A stretch of 64,000 bases of DNA. It comes from Pontibacter russatus (lineage in GTDB: Bacteria; Bacteroidota; Bacteroidia; Cytophagales; Hymenobacteraceae). The stretch covers positions 3,737,001-3,801,000 of the forward strand of contig NZ_CP047984.1 of the NCBI RefSeq assembly GCF_009931655.1, written 5' to 3'. A program made the position numbers and the translations under genes. Of the stretch, positions 1-7,832 are shown piece after piece (position 1 is the stretch's first letter; every line of letters starts with the position of its first letter). The notes under the pieces are model-generated. The model was not told the origin of the DNA. It saw nothing but the letters and a program-made list of their open reading frames with translations, and did no database searches.

Positions 1-355
1 AAAAGCCGCTGTAGGAGTCTATTTCGGGGTTCATGCCCTTTCTAAAAATGGCCTCTACTTTATGCATGCGCAGTTTTGCTGAGAAACCGGCACCTGCGGT
101 GCCCTGCACGCAGTGGTCCGGCCAGAGCACCTGCTCCAGCCCCTGCAGTTCCACCACATCAAACACCTGCCTGCCCGTGTGCTGCAAAGCGAAGCTTTTG
201 TGGTTTTGCGGGTGCCAGTCCTGCGTGGCCACCACCAGCCCGAACCGCTCCTGCAACTGGTTTACAAGGGGAAGGATGGCATCGCCCCCGGGCACCGCCA
301 ATGCGCCGCCCGGCAGAAAGTCGTTTTGTATGTCAATCAGAAGTAACGCTTTCAT
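1..355 (-). CDS. pncA: Nicotinamidase (partial, C-terminus beyond left edge)
   Basis: Deamidates nicotinamide to nicotinate in cytosolic NAD salvage (family knowledge). The reverse strand from the ATG at 355 reads MKALLLIDIQNDFLPGG, the typical PncA start with the catalytic Asp in DIQNDF. It continues with the metal-binding TQDWHPQNHKSF segment and a WPDHCVQGT segment, all diagnostic of PncA within the isochorismatase-like hydrolases. About 118 codons are present; the catalytic-Cys region lies outside the window. A TATATTTG box sits 27 bases upstream. Identification is secure; the gene is only cut by the window edge. Confidence 0.93.
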   Translation of the reverse strand, partial: MKALLLIDIQNDFLPGGALAVPGGDAILPLVNQLQERFGLVVATQDWHPQNHKSFALQHTGRQVFDVVELQGLEQVLWPDHCVQGTAGAGFSAKLRMHKVEAIFRKGMNPEIDSYSGF

Positions 356-381
356 ATATACTCCGTTGCTTGGTGTCGCTG

Positions 382-389
382 CAAATATA
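382..389 (-). promoter_or_regulatory. Bacteroidetes -7 box upstream of pncA
   Basis: On the minus strand this reads TATATTTG, matching the TAnnTTTG -7 consensus of the Bacteroidetes primary sigma factor. Transcription would begin about 20 bases before the pncA ATG. Confidence 0.6.
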
Positions 390-464
390 GGCCTCTGCTT
401 TCGCCGCAACAACCCTTGCCTGTTTTTGTTGTACGCATGCGTAGGAGACAAGAAGAGCGGCATG

Positions 465-520
465 CATCCTACATAAACAGAGAGCCGCTTTCAGGAGCGG
501 CTCTCTGTTTATGTAGGATG
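465..520. terminator. Perfect 25-bp stem hairpin after the helicase gene
   Basis: Arms 465-489 and 496-520 are exact reverse complements with a 6-base loop. It lies just downstream of the helicase stop codon (minus strand) and upstream of pncA, so it probably ends helicase transcription. The stem has a GC core (GAGAGCCGCT) and an A/T-rich outer part instead of a long free T tract. Confidence 0.7.
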
Positions 521-542
521 TGTTGGATAATGGATGGAAGGG

Positions 543-1991
543 TTAAGCAGGCTGTTGGGTTTCGCCCTGCGGCTTGCTGCCTTCAGCGCCCCCACGGTTC
601 CTGTTTCGGTTCCGGTTCTTGCGTCTCTTTTTTTCACCGCCTCCCGTTGCCACGGCTGCTTCGCCACCCCCCTGTGGGCGCGGCGCATGATTTGCAGCCT
701 TTATAGGTCTGTTGTTGCCGTCCTCGGCATGGCGGTCAGGGCGCTTACCGCCTCCGCTGTGGTGCTTGCTTCGGTGGTCTTTGCCTCCTGAGCCGGGGCG
801 GTTGCCGCCTCTGTGGCGGTGGCTGCCACCGTCATGGCTCTTGGTGGGGTCATATGCCGGGCCGGGACCAAAATCGTCGGGCAAAGGCAGCTTGGGCACT
901 TCCCGCTCAATCAGGCGCTCCACCTTCTGCACCCGGTACATGTCTTTCTCGTTTACAAACGTGATGGCCATGCCCGTGGAGGCGGCGCGCGCCGTGCGGC
1001 CCACGCGGTGAACGTAGTCCTCGGCGTCCTGCGGCATGTCGAAGTTCACGACGTGGCTCAGGCTGTCGATGTCGATGCCGCGGGAGAGGATGTCGGTGGC
1101 CACCACAATCTGGTACTGCTTGTTTTTGAAGCCCTGCAGCGCCTTCTCGCGCTCGTCCTGCGTCATGTCGGACGAGATGCCCTGTGCCGTGAAGCCCATC
1201 TTCTGCAGCGAGCGCACAATTTGGTTCACATTCGACTTGCGCGAGGTGAAGATGATCATGCTCTGCACGTCAAGTTCGCGCAGCAGGTGCTCCAGCAGGG
1301 GCAGTTTCTGATTGTCGTAGGTCAGGTAGATGCGCTGGTCAATGCCTTCGGCGGGTTTGGCCACCGCCAGGTTAATCTCGGCGGGGTTCTGCAGAATCTG
1401 CTGCGCCAGGTCGCGGATCTTGCGGGGCATGGTGGCCGAGAAGAGCAGTGTCTGGCGCTGCTTCGGCAGTTGGCTGATGATCTTCAGGAGGTCGTCCATA
1501 AAGCCCATGTCCAGCATTTTGTCGGCCTCGTCCAGCACCAGGTGGTTCAGCTGGTCCAGCTTCACGTAGCCCATGGCCAGGTGCGAGAGCAGGCGGCCCG
1601 GCGTGGCGATGATGATGTCGGCGCCCGTGGTGAGCGCGCGCTTCTGCAAATCCCAGTCGTCGCCTTTGTTGCCGCCATATATGGCGATGGAGGAGACGGA
1701 GGCAAAGTAGCCGAAGCCCTCCACCTGCTCGTCTATCTGCTTGGCCAGCTCGCGCGTGGGCACCAGCACCAGCGTGCTGGTGTGGTCGTAGTTGCCGTGC
1801 GAGATCCGGTCGATGAGGGGGAGCAGGTAAGCCGCCGTTTTGCCGGTGCCCGTCTGGGCGCAGGCTATCATGTCCTGGCCAGCGAGTATGAGCGGAATGG
1901 CCTGTTCCTGCACGGGAGTGGGGCTGTTGTAGCCCATCGAGTTTATTCCCGTCGTTACATCTTCATGTAGGTTAAAAGAACTGAAATCCAA
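543..1991 (-). CDS. DEAD-box ATP-dependent RNA helicase
   Basis: Cytosolic ATP-dependent RNA unwinding enzyme of the RhlE/DeaD type, acting in RNA remodelling, ribosome assembly or decay. The 482-aa product has all core motifs in order: Q-motif region near residue 25, AQTGTGKT (45-52), PTRELA (78-83), DEAD (154-157), SAT (185-187) and HRVGRTAR (328-335). From about residue 380 a low-complexity tail rich in Gly, His, Arg and Asn follows, ending in RNRNRNRGG-type repeats, likely an RNA-binding disordered tail. The start MDFSSFNL is the usual one for this family. The RhlE subgroup is most likely, but other DEAD-box members cannot be excluded. Confidence 0.95.
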   Translation of the reverse strand: MDFSSFNLHEDVTTGINSMGYNSPTPVQEQAIPLILAGQDMIACAQTGTGKTAAYLLPLIDRISHGNYDHTSTLVLVPTRELAKQIDEQVEGFGYFASVSSIAIYGGNKGDDWDLQKRALTTGADIIIATPGRLLSHLAMGYVKLDQLNHLVLDEADKMLDMGFMDDLLKIISQLPKQRQTLLFSATMPRKIRDLAQQILQNPAEINLAVAKPAEGIDQRIYLTYDNQKLPLLEHLLRELDVQSMIIFTSRKSNVNQIVRSLQKMGFTAQGISSDMTQDEREKALQGFKNKQYQIVVATDILSRGIDIDSLSHVVNFDMPQDAEDYVHRVGRTARAASTGMAITFVNEKDMYRVQKVERLIEREVPKLPLPDDFGPGPAYDPTKSHDGGSHRHRGGNRPGSGGKDHRSKHHSGGGKRPDRHAEDGNNRPIKAANHAPRPQGGGEAAVATGGGEKKRRKNRNRNRNRGGAEGSKPQGETQQPA

Positions 1992-2058
1992 AGTCTGGTA
2001 GATTTTTGTTTAATACTGGGGCTCTTATACAAGCCTTATACACAGCGTGTCTGCATGG

Positions 2059-2066
2059 TAAAGATA
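2059..2066 (-). promoter_or_regulatory. Possible -7 box for the helicase gene
   Basis: The minus strand reads TATCTTTA, one base from TAnnTTTG, 68 bases upstream of the helicase ATG. It would give a leader of roughly 60 bases in an AT-rich region. Confidence 0.4.
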
Positions 2067-2387
2067 CTACAAATACGGCTTTTTCCCATCAGGGAGCACG
2101 TGAAACATTTTTTATTAAAATAATCAAAGTCATATCGCTTGTATTATTTTTTTGTTTTTATTTGTTGTAATGTTTGATGGTGCAATGGCTAAGTTGCCAA
2201 AGTGCAGCTTCTTATATACTCTAAAGGCGCAACGGGGGCTGCAAAGGAGGATTTTAAATAAATATAAAAATCTATATATTAAGATGTTTATTTAAAATAT
2301 TATATCCGGTGTAACATTGTGCCGGAGCAGGCGTAAAACCCCTAAATGCCATTGTCTAATTAAATATATAATACATTATATATAGTC

Positions 2388-2474
2388 ATGAGAAAAGCTA
2401 TACAGGAGTCTCCTAACCTCTTTTTATTGGTGGGGTTAAACATCGTCAACGCAATTTTTATGTTCCTGCTGTAA
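2388..2474 (+). CDS. Possible 28-aa hydrophobic small protein
   Basis: An ATG-to-TAA frame encodes a 28-residue peptide beginning MRKAIQESPNLFLLVGL and ending in IFMFLL: a short polar head followed by one hydrophobic stretch long enough to cross a membrane. A classic intrinsic terminator follows 40 bases later (2515-2546), making a compact stand-alone transcription unit inside a 660-base AT-rich gap. No Shine-Dalgarno is obvious and I do not recognise the peptide. It could instead be part of a small non-coding RNA. Confidence 0.35.
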   Translation: MRKAIQESPNLFLLVGLNIVNAIFMFLL

Positions 2475-2514
2475 GCATTAGACAGCATCCGGACGTTCCA
2501 TACATCAACTTACA

Positions 2515-2546
2515 AGCAGCCCCGCGCCAGCCCGGCTGCTTTTTTT
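2515..2546 (+). terminator. Intrinsic terminator with T7 tail
   Basis: AGCAGCC (2515-2521) pairs with GGCTGCT (2534-2540), followed by an uninterrupted T run to 2546. It is on the plus strand with no annotated long gene before it, which supports a short transcript across 2388-2474. Confidence 0.8.
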
Positions 2547-2655
2547 ATGTCTCTGCCTTCCAAAGGGTTATAAACCTGGGCTATGCCAGCATGTATTTTT
2601 TAAAATAAGCCATCTCTTCTTACAATACTGCCGATTGGCAAAACAAAGCGAAACG

Positions 2656-3063
2656 ATGAAGATAGAACACTTTGCCCTGAATGTCGAAAATCCCCCCGCC
2701 ATGGCTGCCTGGTACACCGAACACATCGGCATGCGGGCGGTGCGGCAGATGTCAGAAGCACCCTACACCACTTTTCTGGCTGACGAAAGCGGCAGGGTTA
2801 TGATCGAGGTTTACAACAACCCGGCAGACGAGGTGCCCGACTACCGCCGGATGAACCCGCTACTGGTACACCTCGCTTTTGTGTCGGAGAGGCCGGGGGA
2901 GGACAAAGAAAGATTGCTGCAGGCGGGGGCAAGCCTCGAAACGGAGCAGCACCTGGAGGACGGATCGTATATAGTGATGCTCCGCGACCCGTGGGGGCTG
3001 GCGCTGCAACTCTGCAAGCGGGCAGTGCCGATGCTGCTAAAAACAGAAGCATCAGGCCGGTGA
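2656..3063 (+). CDS. VOC family (glyoxalase/bleomycin-resistance-like) protein
   Basis: Single-domain vicinal-oxygen-chelate protein of 135 residues. It begins MKIEHFALNVENPPAMAAWY, the standard first beta-alpha unit of the fold with a metal-ligand His, and contains a second unit with LLVHLAFVSE and the closing IVMLRDPWGLALQL, where VOC proteins carry Asp-Pro-(Trp/Asp)-Gly before the last strand. An in-frame TTG at 2635 would add seven residues; the ATG at 2656 is preferred because the fold begins there. Substrate is unknown. A 176-base spacer without gene signal separates it from convergent pyrB. Confidence 0.85.
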   Translation: MKIEHFALNVENPPAMAAWYTEHIGMRAVRQMSEAPYTTFLADESGRVMIEVYNNPADEVPDYRRMNPLLVHLAFVSERPGEDKERLLQAGASLETEQHLEDGSYIVMLRDPWGLALQLCKRAVPMLLKTEASGR

Positions 3064-3240
3064 GCAGAACCTGCTGGTTTTATATATCGCGACCTGAGTT
3101 ATAACTGATGTCGCGCAAGTTTGGGTTTTGCCGCTTTGAAGGCAGGCCCACATCACTCAGAGTAATGCTGCGCTTGCAGGGCGGAGAAACTCGCCCCATA
3201 TAGCTGTCGTGCAAGCAGTATATGTATTCTGCGCCTTTCC

Positions 3241-4164
3241 CTACTGCTTCTGAGCCAGCAGAAACAGCACCGCCATCCGGATGGCCACCCCGTTCTCCAC
3301 CTGGTTCAGGATGATGGAGTGGTGCGAATCGGCGGCGTCGCTGCTCAGCTCCACGCCCCGGTTGATGGGGCCGGGGTGCATCAGCGTGATTTGTTTGTCC
3401 AGGCTGTCGAGCATCTTCTTGTCGATGCCGTAGTAGAGCGTGTACTCGCGCAGCGACGGGAAGTACTTCATCTGCATGCGCTCCAGCTGTATGCGCAGCA
3501 CGTTGGCCACGTCGCACCAGGCCAGCGCCTTCCGCACGTCCGTCTCCACCTGCACGCCCAGTTGTTTTATATGCTTCGGCAGCAGGGTGGTGGGGCCGCA
3601 CACCATCACCTCGGCGCCTAGCTTCTGGAGCGCGAAGATGTTAGACAGCGCCACCCGCGAGTGCAGGATATCCCCAATGATCACCACCTTTTTCCCGGCC
3701 ACTTCGCCCAGCCTTTCGCGGATGGAGAAGGCGTCCAGCAGGGCCTGCGTGGGGTGCTCGTGCGTGCCGTCGCCAGCGTTCACGATGTTTGCCTGTATAT
3801 GGTCGGCGAGGAAGTGGGGCGCGCCGGGGCTGGAGTGGCGCATCACAATCATATCCACCTTCATGGCCAGGATGTTGTTTACCGTGTCGAGCAGGGTTTC
3901 GCCTTTCTTCACGGAGCTGCTGCTGCTGCTGAAGTTGATGACGTCGGCCGAGAGCCTTTTCTCGGCCAGCTCAAAGGAGAGGCGCGTGCGCGTGGAGTTC
4001 TCAAAAAAGACGTTGGCGACGGTGATGTCGCGCAGCGAGGGCACTTTCTTGATGGGCCGGTTCAGGACTTCCTTGAAATTGTCCGCCGTCTCAAAAATGA
4101 GCTGGATGTCTTGCGGGGTGATGTCTTTGATGCCTAACAGGTGCCGGACGCTGAGCTCTTGCAT
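3241..4164 (-). CDS. pyrB: Aspartate carbamoyltransferase catalytic subunit
   Basis: Condenses carbamoyl phosphate with aspartate, the committed step of pyrimidine synthesis. The 307-aa protein has the carbamoyl-phosphate loop STRTR (57-61), the HPTQALLDAF segment and the aspartate-loop motif MHPGPINRGVE, as in full-length ATCases. It lies 9 bases downstream of pyrR on the same strand, so the two are an operon. No pyrI regulatory subunit is adjacent. Confidence 0.97.
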   Translation of the reverse strand: MQELSVRHLLGIKDITPQDIQLIFETADNFKEVLNRPIKKVPSLRDITVANVFFENSTRTRLSFELAEKRLSADVINFSSSSSSVKKGETLLDTVNNILAMKVDMIVMRHSSPGAPHFLADHIQANIVNAGDGTHEHPTQALLDAFSIRERLGEVAGKKVVIIGDILHSRVALSNIFALQKLGAEVMVCGPTTLLPKHIKQLGVQVETDVRKALAWCDVANVLRIQLERMQMKYFPSLREYTLYYGIDKKMLDSLDKQITLMHPGPINRGVELSSDAADSHHSIILNQVENGVAIRMAVLFLLAQKQ

Positions 4165-4173
4165 GGGGGAGTA

Positions 4174-4722
4174 TTAATCTTCGTTTTTGGTAATCAGCCA
4201 TATATTGTCTTCCCCGGCCTGCTGATCTTTCCATTCCACCAGCACCCGCTGGCTCTGCAGCGAGTTTACGTGGAGGCCCACATAGGTGGCCTGTATGGGC
4301 AGGTGGCGCGTGTAGAGGCGGTCGATGAGCACCAGCAGCTCTACGCTGGCCGGACGGCCGTAGGCAATCATCGCATCCAGCGCGGCGCGCACTGAGCGGC
4401 CCGTGTACAGCACGTCATCCACCAAGATCACCTTTTTGCCCTCCACCAGAAAATCGACTTTGGTGGCGTTGGCGGTGAGTGGGGTTTCACGGCGGCGGAA
4501 GTCGTCGCGGTGGAAGGTGGTGTCGAGGTAGCCGGTGGGCACTTCCCTGCCCAGGATGGAGGCCAGGGTGCGTTGGATGCGCTGCGCCACAAACTTGCCG
4601 CGCGGCTGCAGCCCCAGTATCACAGAATCAGAAAAGTCGCCGTGGCTCTCGATAAGCTGGTGGCAGAGGCGCAGCACCATGATCTCGAGTAGTTGGTGGT
4701 TTACGATGAGTCTTTTCTGCAT
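4174..4722 (-). CDS. pyrR: Bifunctional pyrimidine regulator / uracil phosphoribosyltransferase
   Basis: PyrR senses UMP/UTP, binds RNA in many bacteria and has uracil phosphoribosyltransferase activity. The 182-aa product carries the PRPP-binding loop VILVDDVLYTGRS (98-110) and the GLQPRG strand typical of PyrR. The ATG at 4722 was chosen over an in-frame TTG seven codons upstream because the -7 box at 4741-4748 would place the TSS just before the ATG, and MQKRLIV is the normal family start. Such a short leader leaves no room for a PyrR attenuator before pyrR itself. Confidence 0.95.
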   Translation of the reverse strand: MQKRLIVNHQLLEIMVLRLCHQLIESHGDFSDSVILGLQPRGKFVAQRIQRTLASILGREVPTGYLDTTFHRDDFRRRETPLTANATKVDFLVEGKKVILVDDVLYTGRSVRAALDAMIAYGRPASVELLVLIDRLYTRHLPIQATYVGLHVNSLQSQRVLVEWKDQQAGEDNIWLITKNED

Positions 4723-4740
4723 AGCCGGAAGTATCAGCTG

Positions 4741-4748
4741 CAAATATA
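4741..4748 (-). promoter_or_regulatory. -7 box of the pyrR-pyrB operon
   Basis: The minus strand reads TATATTTG, an exact TAnnTTTG match, 18 bases upstream of the pyrR ATG, implying a leader of only about 10 bases. Confidence 0.6.
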
Positions 4749-5026
4749 AGGCACCAGATTAAGAAGCGGAAATAATTGCTGGTTGTTAATTGTTGATTGC
4801 TGAATGGGTCGATGATTAAATTGTTGTATGGTTAAGTGGTTGAGGGAAGTCGTCAGCTTTGCAATTAATATATGGTAAGAGGCTCCGGCCTCCTTGAAGG
4901 CTTCAGGCATGGGCTATATATAATCATAAATTTTATGGCTGGTTTTGCCTCCCGCAGGCTTGCGACAGGATAAATAACCTCAGCGGAACAGCTATTCAAC
5001 GGTTCAACCATTTACCCATCCAGCCA

Positions 5027-6517
5027 TCAGAACGTAATCTTGTTGATGAAAAAGACGGAACGGGAGGGGCCGTGCTGGGGCTTTATGCGCTGAAAGCCGA
5101 AAGCCGCGAAGTTGCTGCCATACCAGCGGATGATGCCCGGGTTGGATTCCTGCACCTTCTCTTTCTCCTCGTAGGTAAGGAGCTCGAGCTCTGTCTCCTC
5201 CTCCACAAACTTGTCGCCGTCCATGATGCGGTATATGATTTTCTCCTCCTCGGGGTACGCCATCACCACCCGGCCATCAGGCAGGCTGCTCACCTCCACG
5301 GTGTGTACCAGCCGGTAGGTCACAATGCCCTCGAGCAGGAAGATGTTGTCCCAGAGCAGCGTGCCCTGCTTGTCGAAGCCCAGTGCCACGGCGTGGGTGC
5401 GCTTGTAGCCCTGCTGCGGGCGGCCGCCCATGGAGATGGTCCGGTCGAGCCCCCAGTTGCCGCCGCCGCTGCTGGAGTACTGCGGGTAATAGACCTCGGC
5501 GGCCAGCACGTAGCCGGTGGGCGTGGTGATGAGGTCGTGGAGCAGGAGGCGGTAGCGGTAGCGCGGGTTCTTGCCGTCCTCCTGGCGCTCAGTTTCACGG
5601 CGGCGGGTGCGCGCCTCCTGGCGCGGCTTCAGGTACCTGAAAAAGTTCTTGAGGTCCAGCATGCTGTAAAACCTGCCCTCTTCGTCTATCACCGCATCTG
5701 TGACGGGCGCCGTGAAAAAGCCCTGGTTGTATTGCAGGTCTCCGGTGCCATAGGTGCCAAACAGCATCCGCCGGGAGTTGTAGGCCGGGGCAATCTCGGC
5801 CTGCAGCAGGCGCCTGTTTTCCTGCTGCAGGATAAACTGGCTGCTGATGAGGCCGCCGTTGGGGTCAAAGCTTTTTACCTGCAGCCGCGAAATGCGCCCG
5901 TTCGACTCCGAGAGCACCGCATCCACCCGTTTCCGCGCCGTGTCGGCCAGCAGGTCTGAGAACGTCGACTGCTCCCCGTAAACCGAGGGCAGCACCTGGG
6001 CCCTGCCTGTCCGGCCGTTCAGGTGGAGCAGCAGGGGCTTCTGTTCCTTCCGGTCGTTGCCGATGATGAAGTAATTGCCCTGCAGGACCACAAACTCATA
6101 TACCGCGTCAAGCTGGTCCAGTTCATGCCGCTTGTGCCGTGCCTGGCCGGTGCGGTAATTGAGCCGCACGAGCGTGTACTGCTGCAGATCGTTCTCCCCG
6201 AAAATAAGGTATATATAGGGAGCCTCGATATAGTGCCGGAGGTACTCGCTGTCGGGGGTGATGGAAACAGTGTCGGACCACAGCGGCTCCAGGCGGGCGT
6301 CGTACTTCGTGAAGCTGAAGAGGGCCTCCGTCTGCCAGATGTCATCCGTCCGCTGGTATACGAGCAGGCTGCTGTCCGGCAACGCGATGACCTCCGCCTC
6401 GGTTGTCTCAGGGTCGAAGGGAATCTCGAGGCGCACGGGCTGCTCCGGCACCTGGGCCAGAAGCGGGCGCAGCAACAGTAGAAAAATGAAGGTGAGCAGG
6501 TGGCGAACAGGAACCAT
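5027..6517 (-). CDS. Secreted protein of unknown function
   Basis: I do not recognise this 496-aa protein. The ATG at 6517 gives MVPVRHLLTFIFLLLLRPLLAQ, a clear signal peptide with probable cleavage after LLAQ; a longer frame upstream would bury it, so it was not used. The mature part is rich in beta-prone segments with repeated references to tyrosine/aromatic pairs and ends in VFFINKITF, without a recognisable type IX secretion C-terminal domain. A beta-propeller or other repeated-sheet fold is possible but unproven. It is separated from pyrR by 300 bases of AT-rich spacer in which I see only short word repeats. Confidence 0.7.
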   Translation of the reverse strand: MVPVRHLLTFIFLLLLRPLLAQVPEQPVRLEIPFDPETTEAEVIALPDSSLLVYQRTDDIWQTEALFSFTKYDARLEPLWSDTVSITPDSEYLRHYIEAPYIYLIFGENDLQQYTLVRLNYRTGQARHKRHELDQLDAVYEFVVLQGNYFIIGNDRKEQKPLLLHLNGRTGRAQVLPSVYGEQSTFSDLLADTARKRVDAVLSESNGRISRLQVKSFDPNGGLISSQFILQQENRRLLQAEIAPAYNSRRMLFGTYGTGDLQYNQGFFTAPVTDAVIDEEGRFYSMLDLKNFFRYLKPRQEARTRRRETERQEDGKNPRYRYRLLLHDLITTPTGYVLAAEVYYPQYSSSGGGNWGLDRTISMGGRPQQGYKRTHAVALGFDKQGTLLWDNIFLLEGIVTYRLVHTVEVSSLPDGRVVMAYPEEEKIIYRIMDGDKFVEEETELELLTYEEKEKVQESNPGIIRWYGSNFAAFGFQRIKPQHGPSRSVFFINKITF

Positions 6518-6634
6518 ACATAACCGGTTGTAAGCGTTATCAGGTACGGGCAGATAGAATAAGGCAGTTAAAGCAATGTACTGCATTTGGCTGCTATTCG
6601 TTGTTGGCGCCGCCTGCTTTCTGGCCGCTCCGGG

Positions 6635-7039
6635 TTAGTTCCCCAGCGCCAGCAGGACGTCGAATTCCTCGCCGGTAAGCGGCATCACCGACAGCCGCGA
6701 CTGGCGCAGCAGGGCGATCTTCTCCAGGCGTTTGTCTTTTTTTATCTGCTCCAGCGTTACCGGCTCCTTGAAATCGCGGAAAGGCACCAGGTCCACCGCC
6801 ACCCACTTCGGGTCGTCGGCGGAGGGGTCGGGGTAAGCGGCTTTGTCTACTTTGGCGATTCCCACCACGGCCTTCTCCGACACGCTGTGGTAGAACAGCA
6901 CCAGGTCGCCGGGTTGCATCTGCTGCAGGTTGTTGCGCGCCTGAAAGTTGCGCACGCCGTCCCAGGTGGTGCGCCCGTCCTTTACCAGGTCAGCCCAGGC
7001 GTATGTTTCAGGTTCTGATTTTACAAGCCAGTGTTGCAT
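6635..7039 (-). CDS. EVE domain-containing protein
   Basis: Small PUA-like EVE-fold protein (134 aa) related to thymocyte nuclear protein 1; members are thought to read modified bases in DNA or RNA. It begins MQHWLVKSEPETYAW, the hallmark of the family, followed by WDGVRNFQARN and MQPGDLVLFYHS, which form the binding pocket. The ATG at 7039 was chosen because this first strand begins exactly there. It appears monocistronic. Its ligand in bacteria is not established. Confidence 0.92.
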   Translation of the reverse strand: MQHWLVKSEPETYAWADLVKDGRTTWDGVRNFQARNNLQQMQPGDLVLFYHSVSEKAVVGIAKVDKAAYPDPSADDPKWVAVDLVPFRDFKEPVTLEQIKKDKRLEKIALLRQSRLSVMPLTGEEFDVLLALGN

Positions 7040-7228
7040 GTATATAGTTGCTCTTGTTAAGTGTAAGATGGCGGGGCAAATTAAAAATGACAGCCTTCCT
7101 GCTCCGCGCATTTGCCGCTGCTAAAAGCGAAGCACTCCCAAAGCAGCCGCCCGAGGGGCAGGCTATATATAAACCCGGAAAAGAAGCCGGAAATTTTACT
7201 GCTTCGTGTATGCTTTCGGGTCGAGAAA

Positions 7229-7636
7229 TCAGTTTTCCGTGGCTACGGGACGCCGTATGATCTTCAGCACGTCATCCTCGAGCGAGAGGATTTCCACCTG
7301 GTAGTGCTGGGGCGGGCTGCTCTCGGGGTTCATCCTGATCTGCACCCTGTCCTTGTCTACCTGCTCCCATTCGCCCAGTTGCTCCTCCAGCCCGTCGGTG
7401 GGGGCAATCTCGTAGCGCTTTATCACGCCACCGGGCTCCAGCGTAAAGCCGGTGCGGCCGCGGGAGGGAGGGAAGTCGTAGGTGTTGGGGCGAAACACAA
7501 CGGTGTCGCCGGCGTCATCCTCGTAGGAGTGCAGCCAGGTCTTGCCGACTATCTCCGCCGCCAGTTTATCGGTTTTCCTGCAGGTGACAGCTGCCAGCAC
7601 GAGCGACAGCAGGCAAAGCAACGCAATGTGTTTCAT
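7229..7636 (-). CDS. Small lipoprotein of unknown function
   Basis: A 135-aa product beginning MKHIALLCLLSLVLAAVTC, a lipoprotein signal with lipobox ending at Cys19. The mature region has about 110 residues with alternating strands (GKTWLHSY, YDFPPSRGRTGF, VIKRYEI, YQVEILSL, VLKIIRR), compatible with a lipocalin-like beta barrel, as in many Bacteroidetes lipoproteins with GxW near the mature start. That fold assignment is inference. The ATG at 7636 places the signal peptide at the N-terminus. Confidence 0.75.
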   Translation of the reverse strand: MKHIALLCLLSLVLAAVTCRKTDKLAAEIVGKTWLHSYEDDAGDTVVFRPNTYDFPPSRGRTGFTLEPGGVIKRYEIAPTDGLEEQLGEWEQVDKDRVQIRMNPESSPPQHYQVEILSLEDDVLKIIRRPVATEN

Positions 7637-7805
7637 ACCTTGGGATTGGGTTTGCAAGGCCAAGATAGGCATTTATTCGGGTATATAGAAGCCTGCTAAT
7701 GTAAAAGCTGCCTGTTCAGGCGCCTACAGCATAGCCTAAATAAAACACATGCCCCGGCAGGGCCGAATATCCCCCGTGAGTCGGGTAAGGTTCGGCGGCA
7801 TTTTC

Positions 7806-7813
7806 TATCTTTG
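7806..7813 (+). promoter_or_regulatory. -7 box upstream of the PolX-family gene
   Basis: TATCTTTG on the plus strand, an exact TAnnTTTG match, 20 bases before the TTG start at 7833. It makes any upstream in-frame start unlikely. Confidence 0.6.
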
Positions 7814-7832
7814 TGAAACACGGGAAAGCGCC

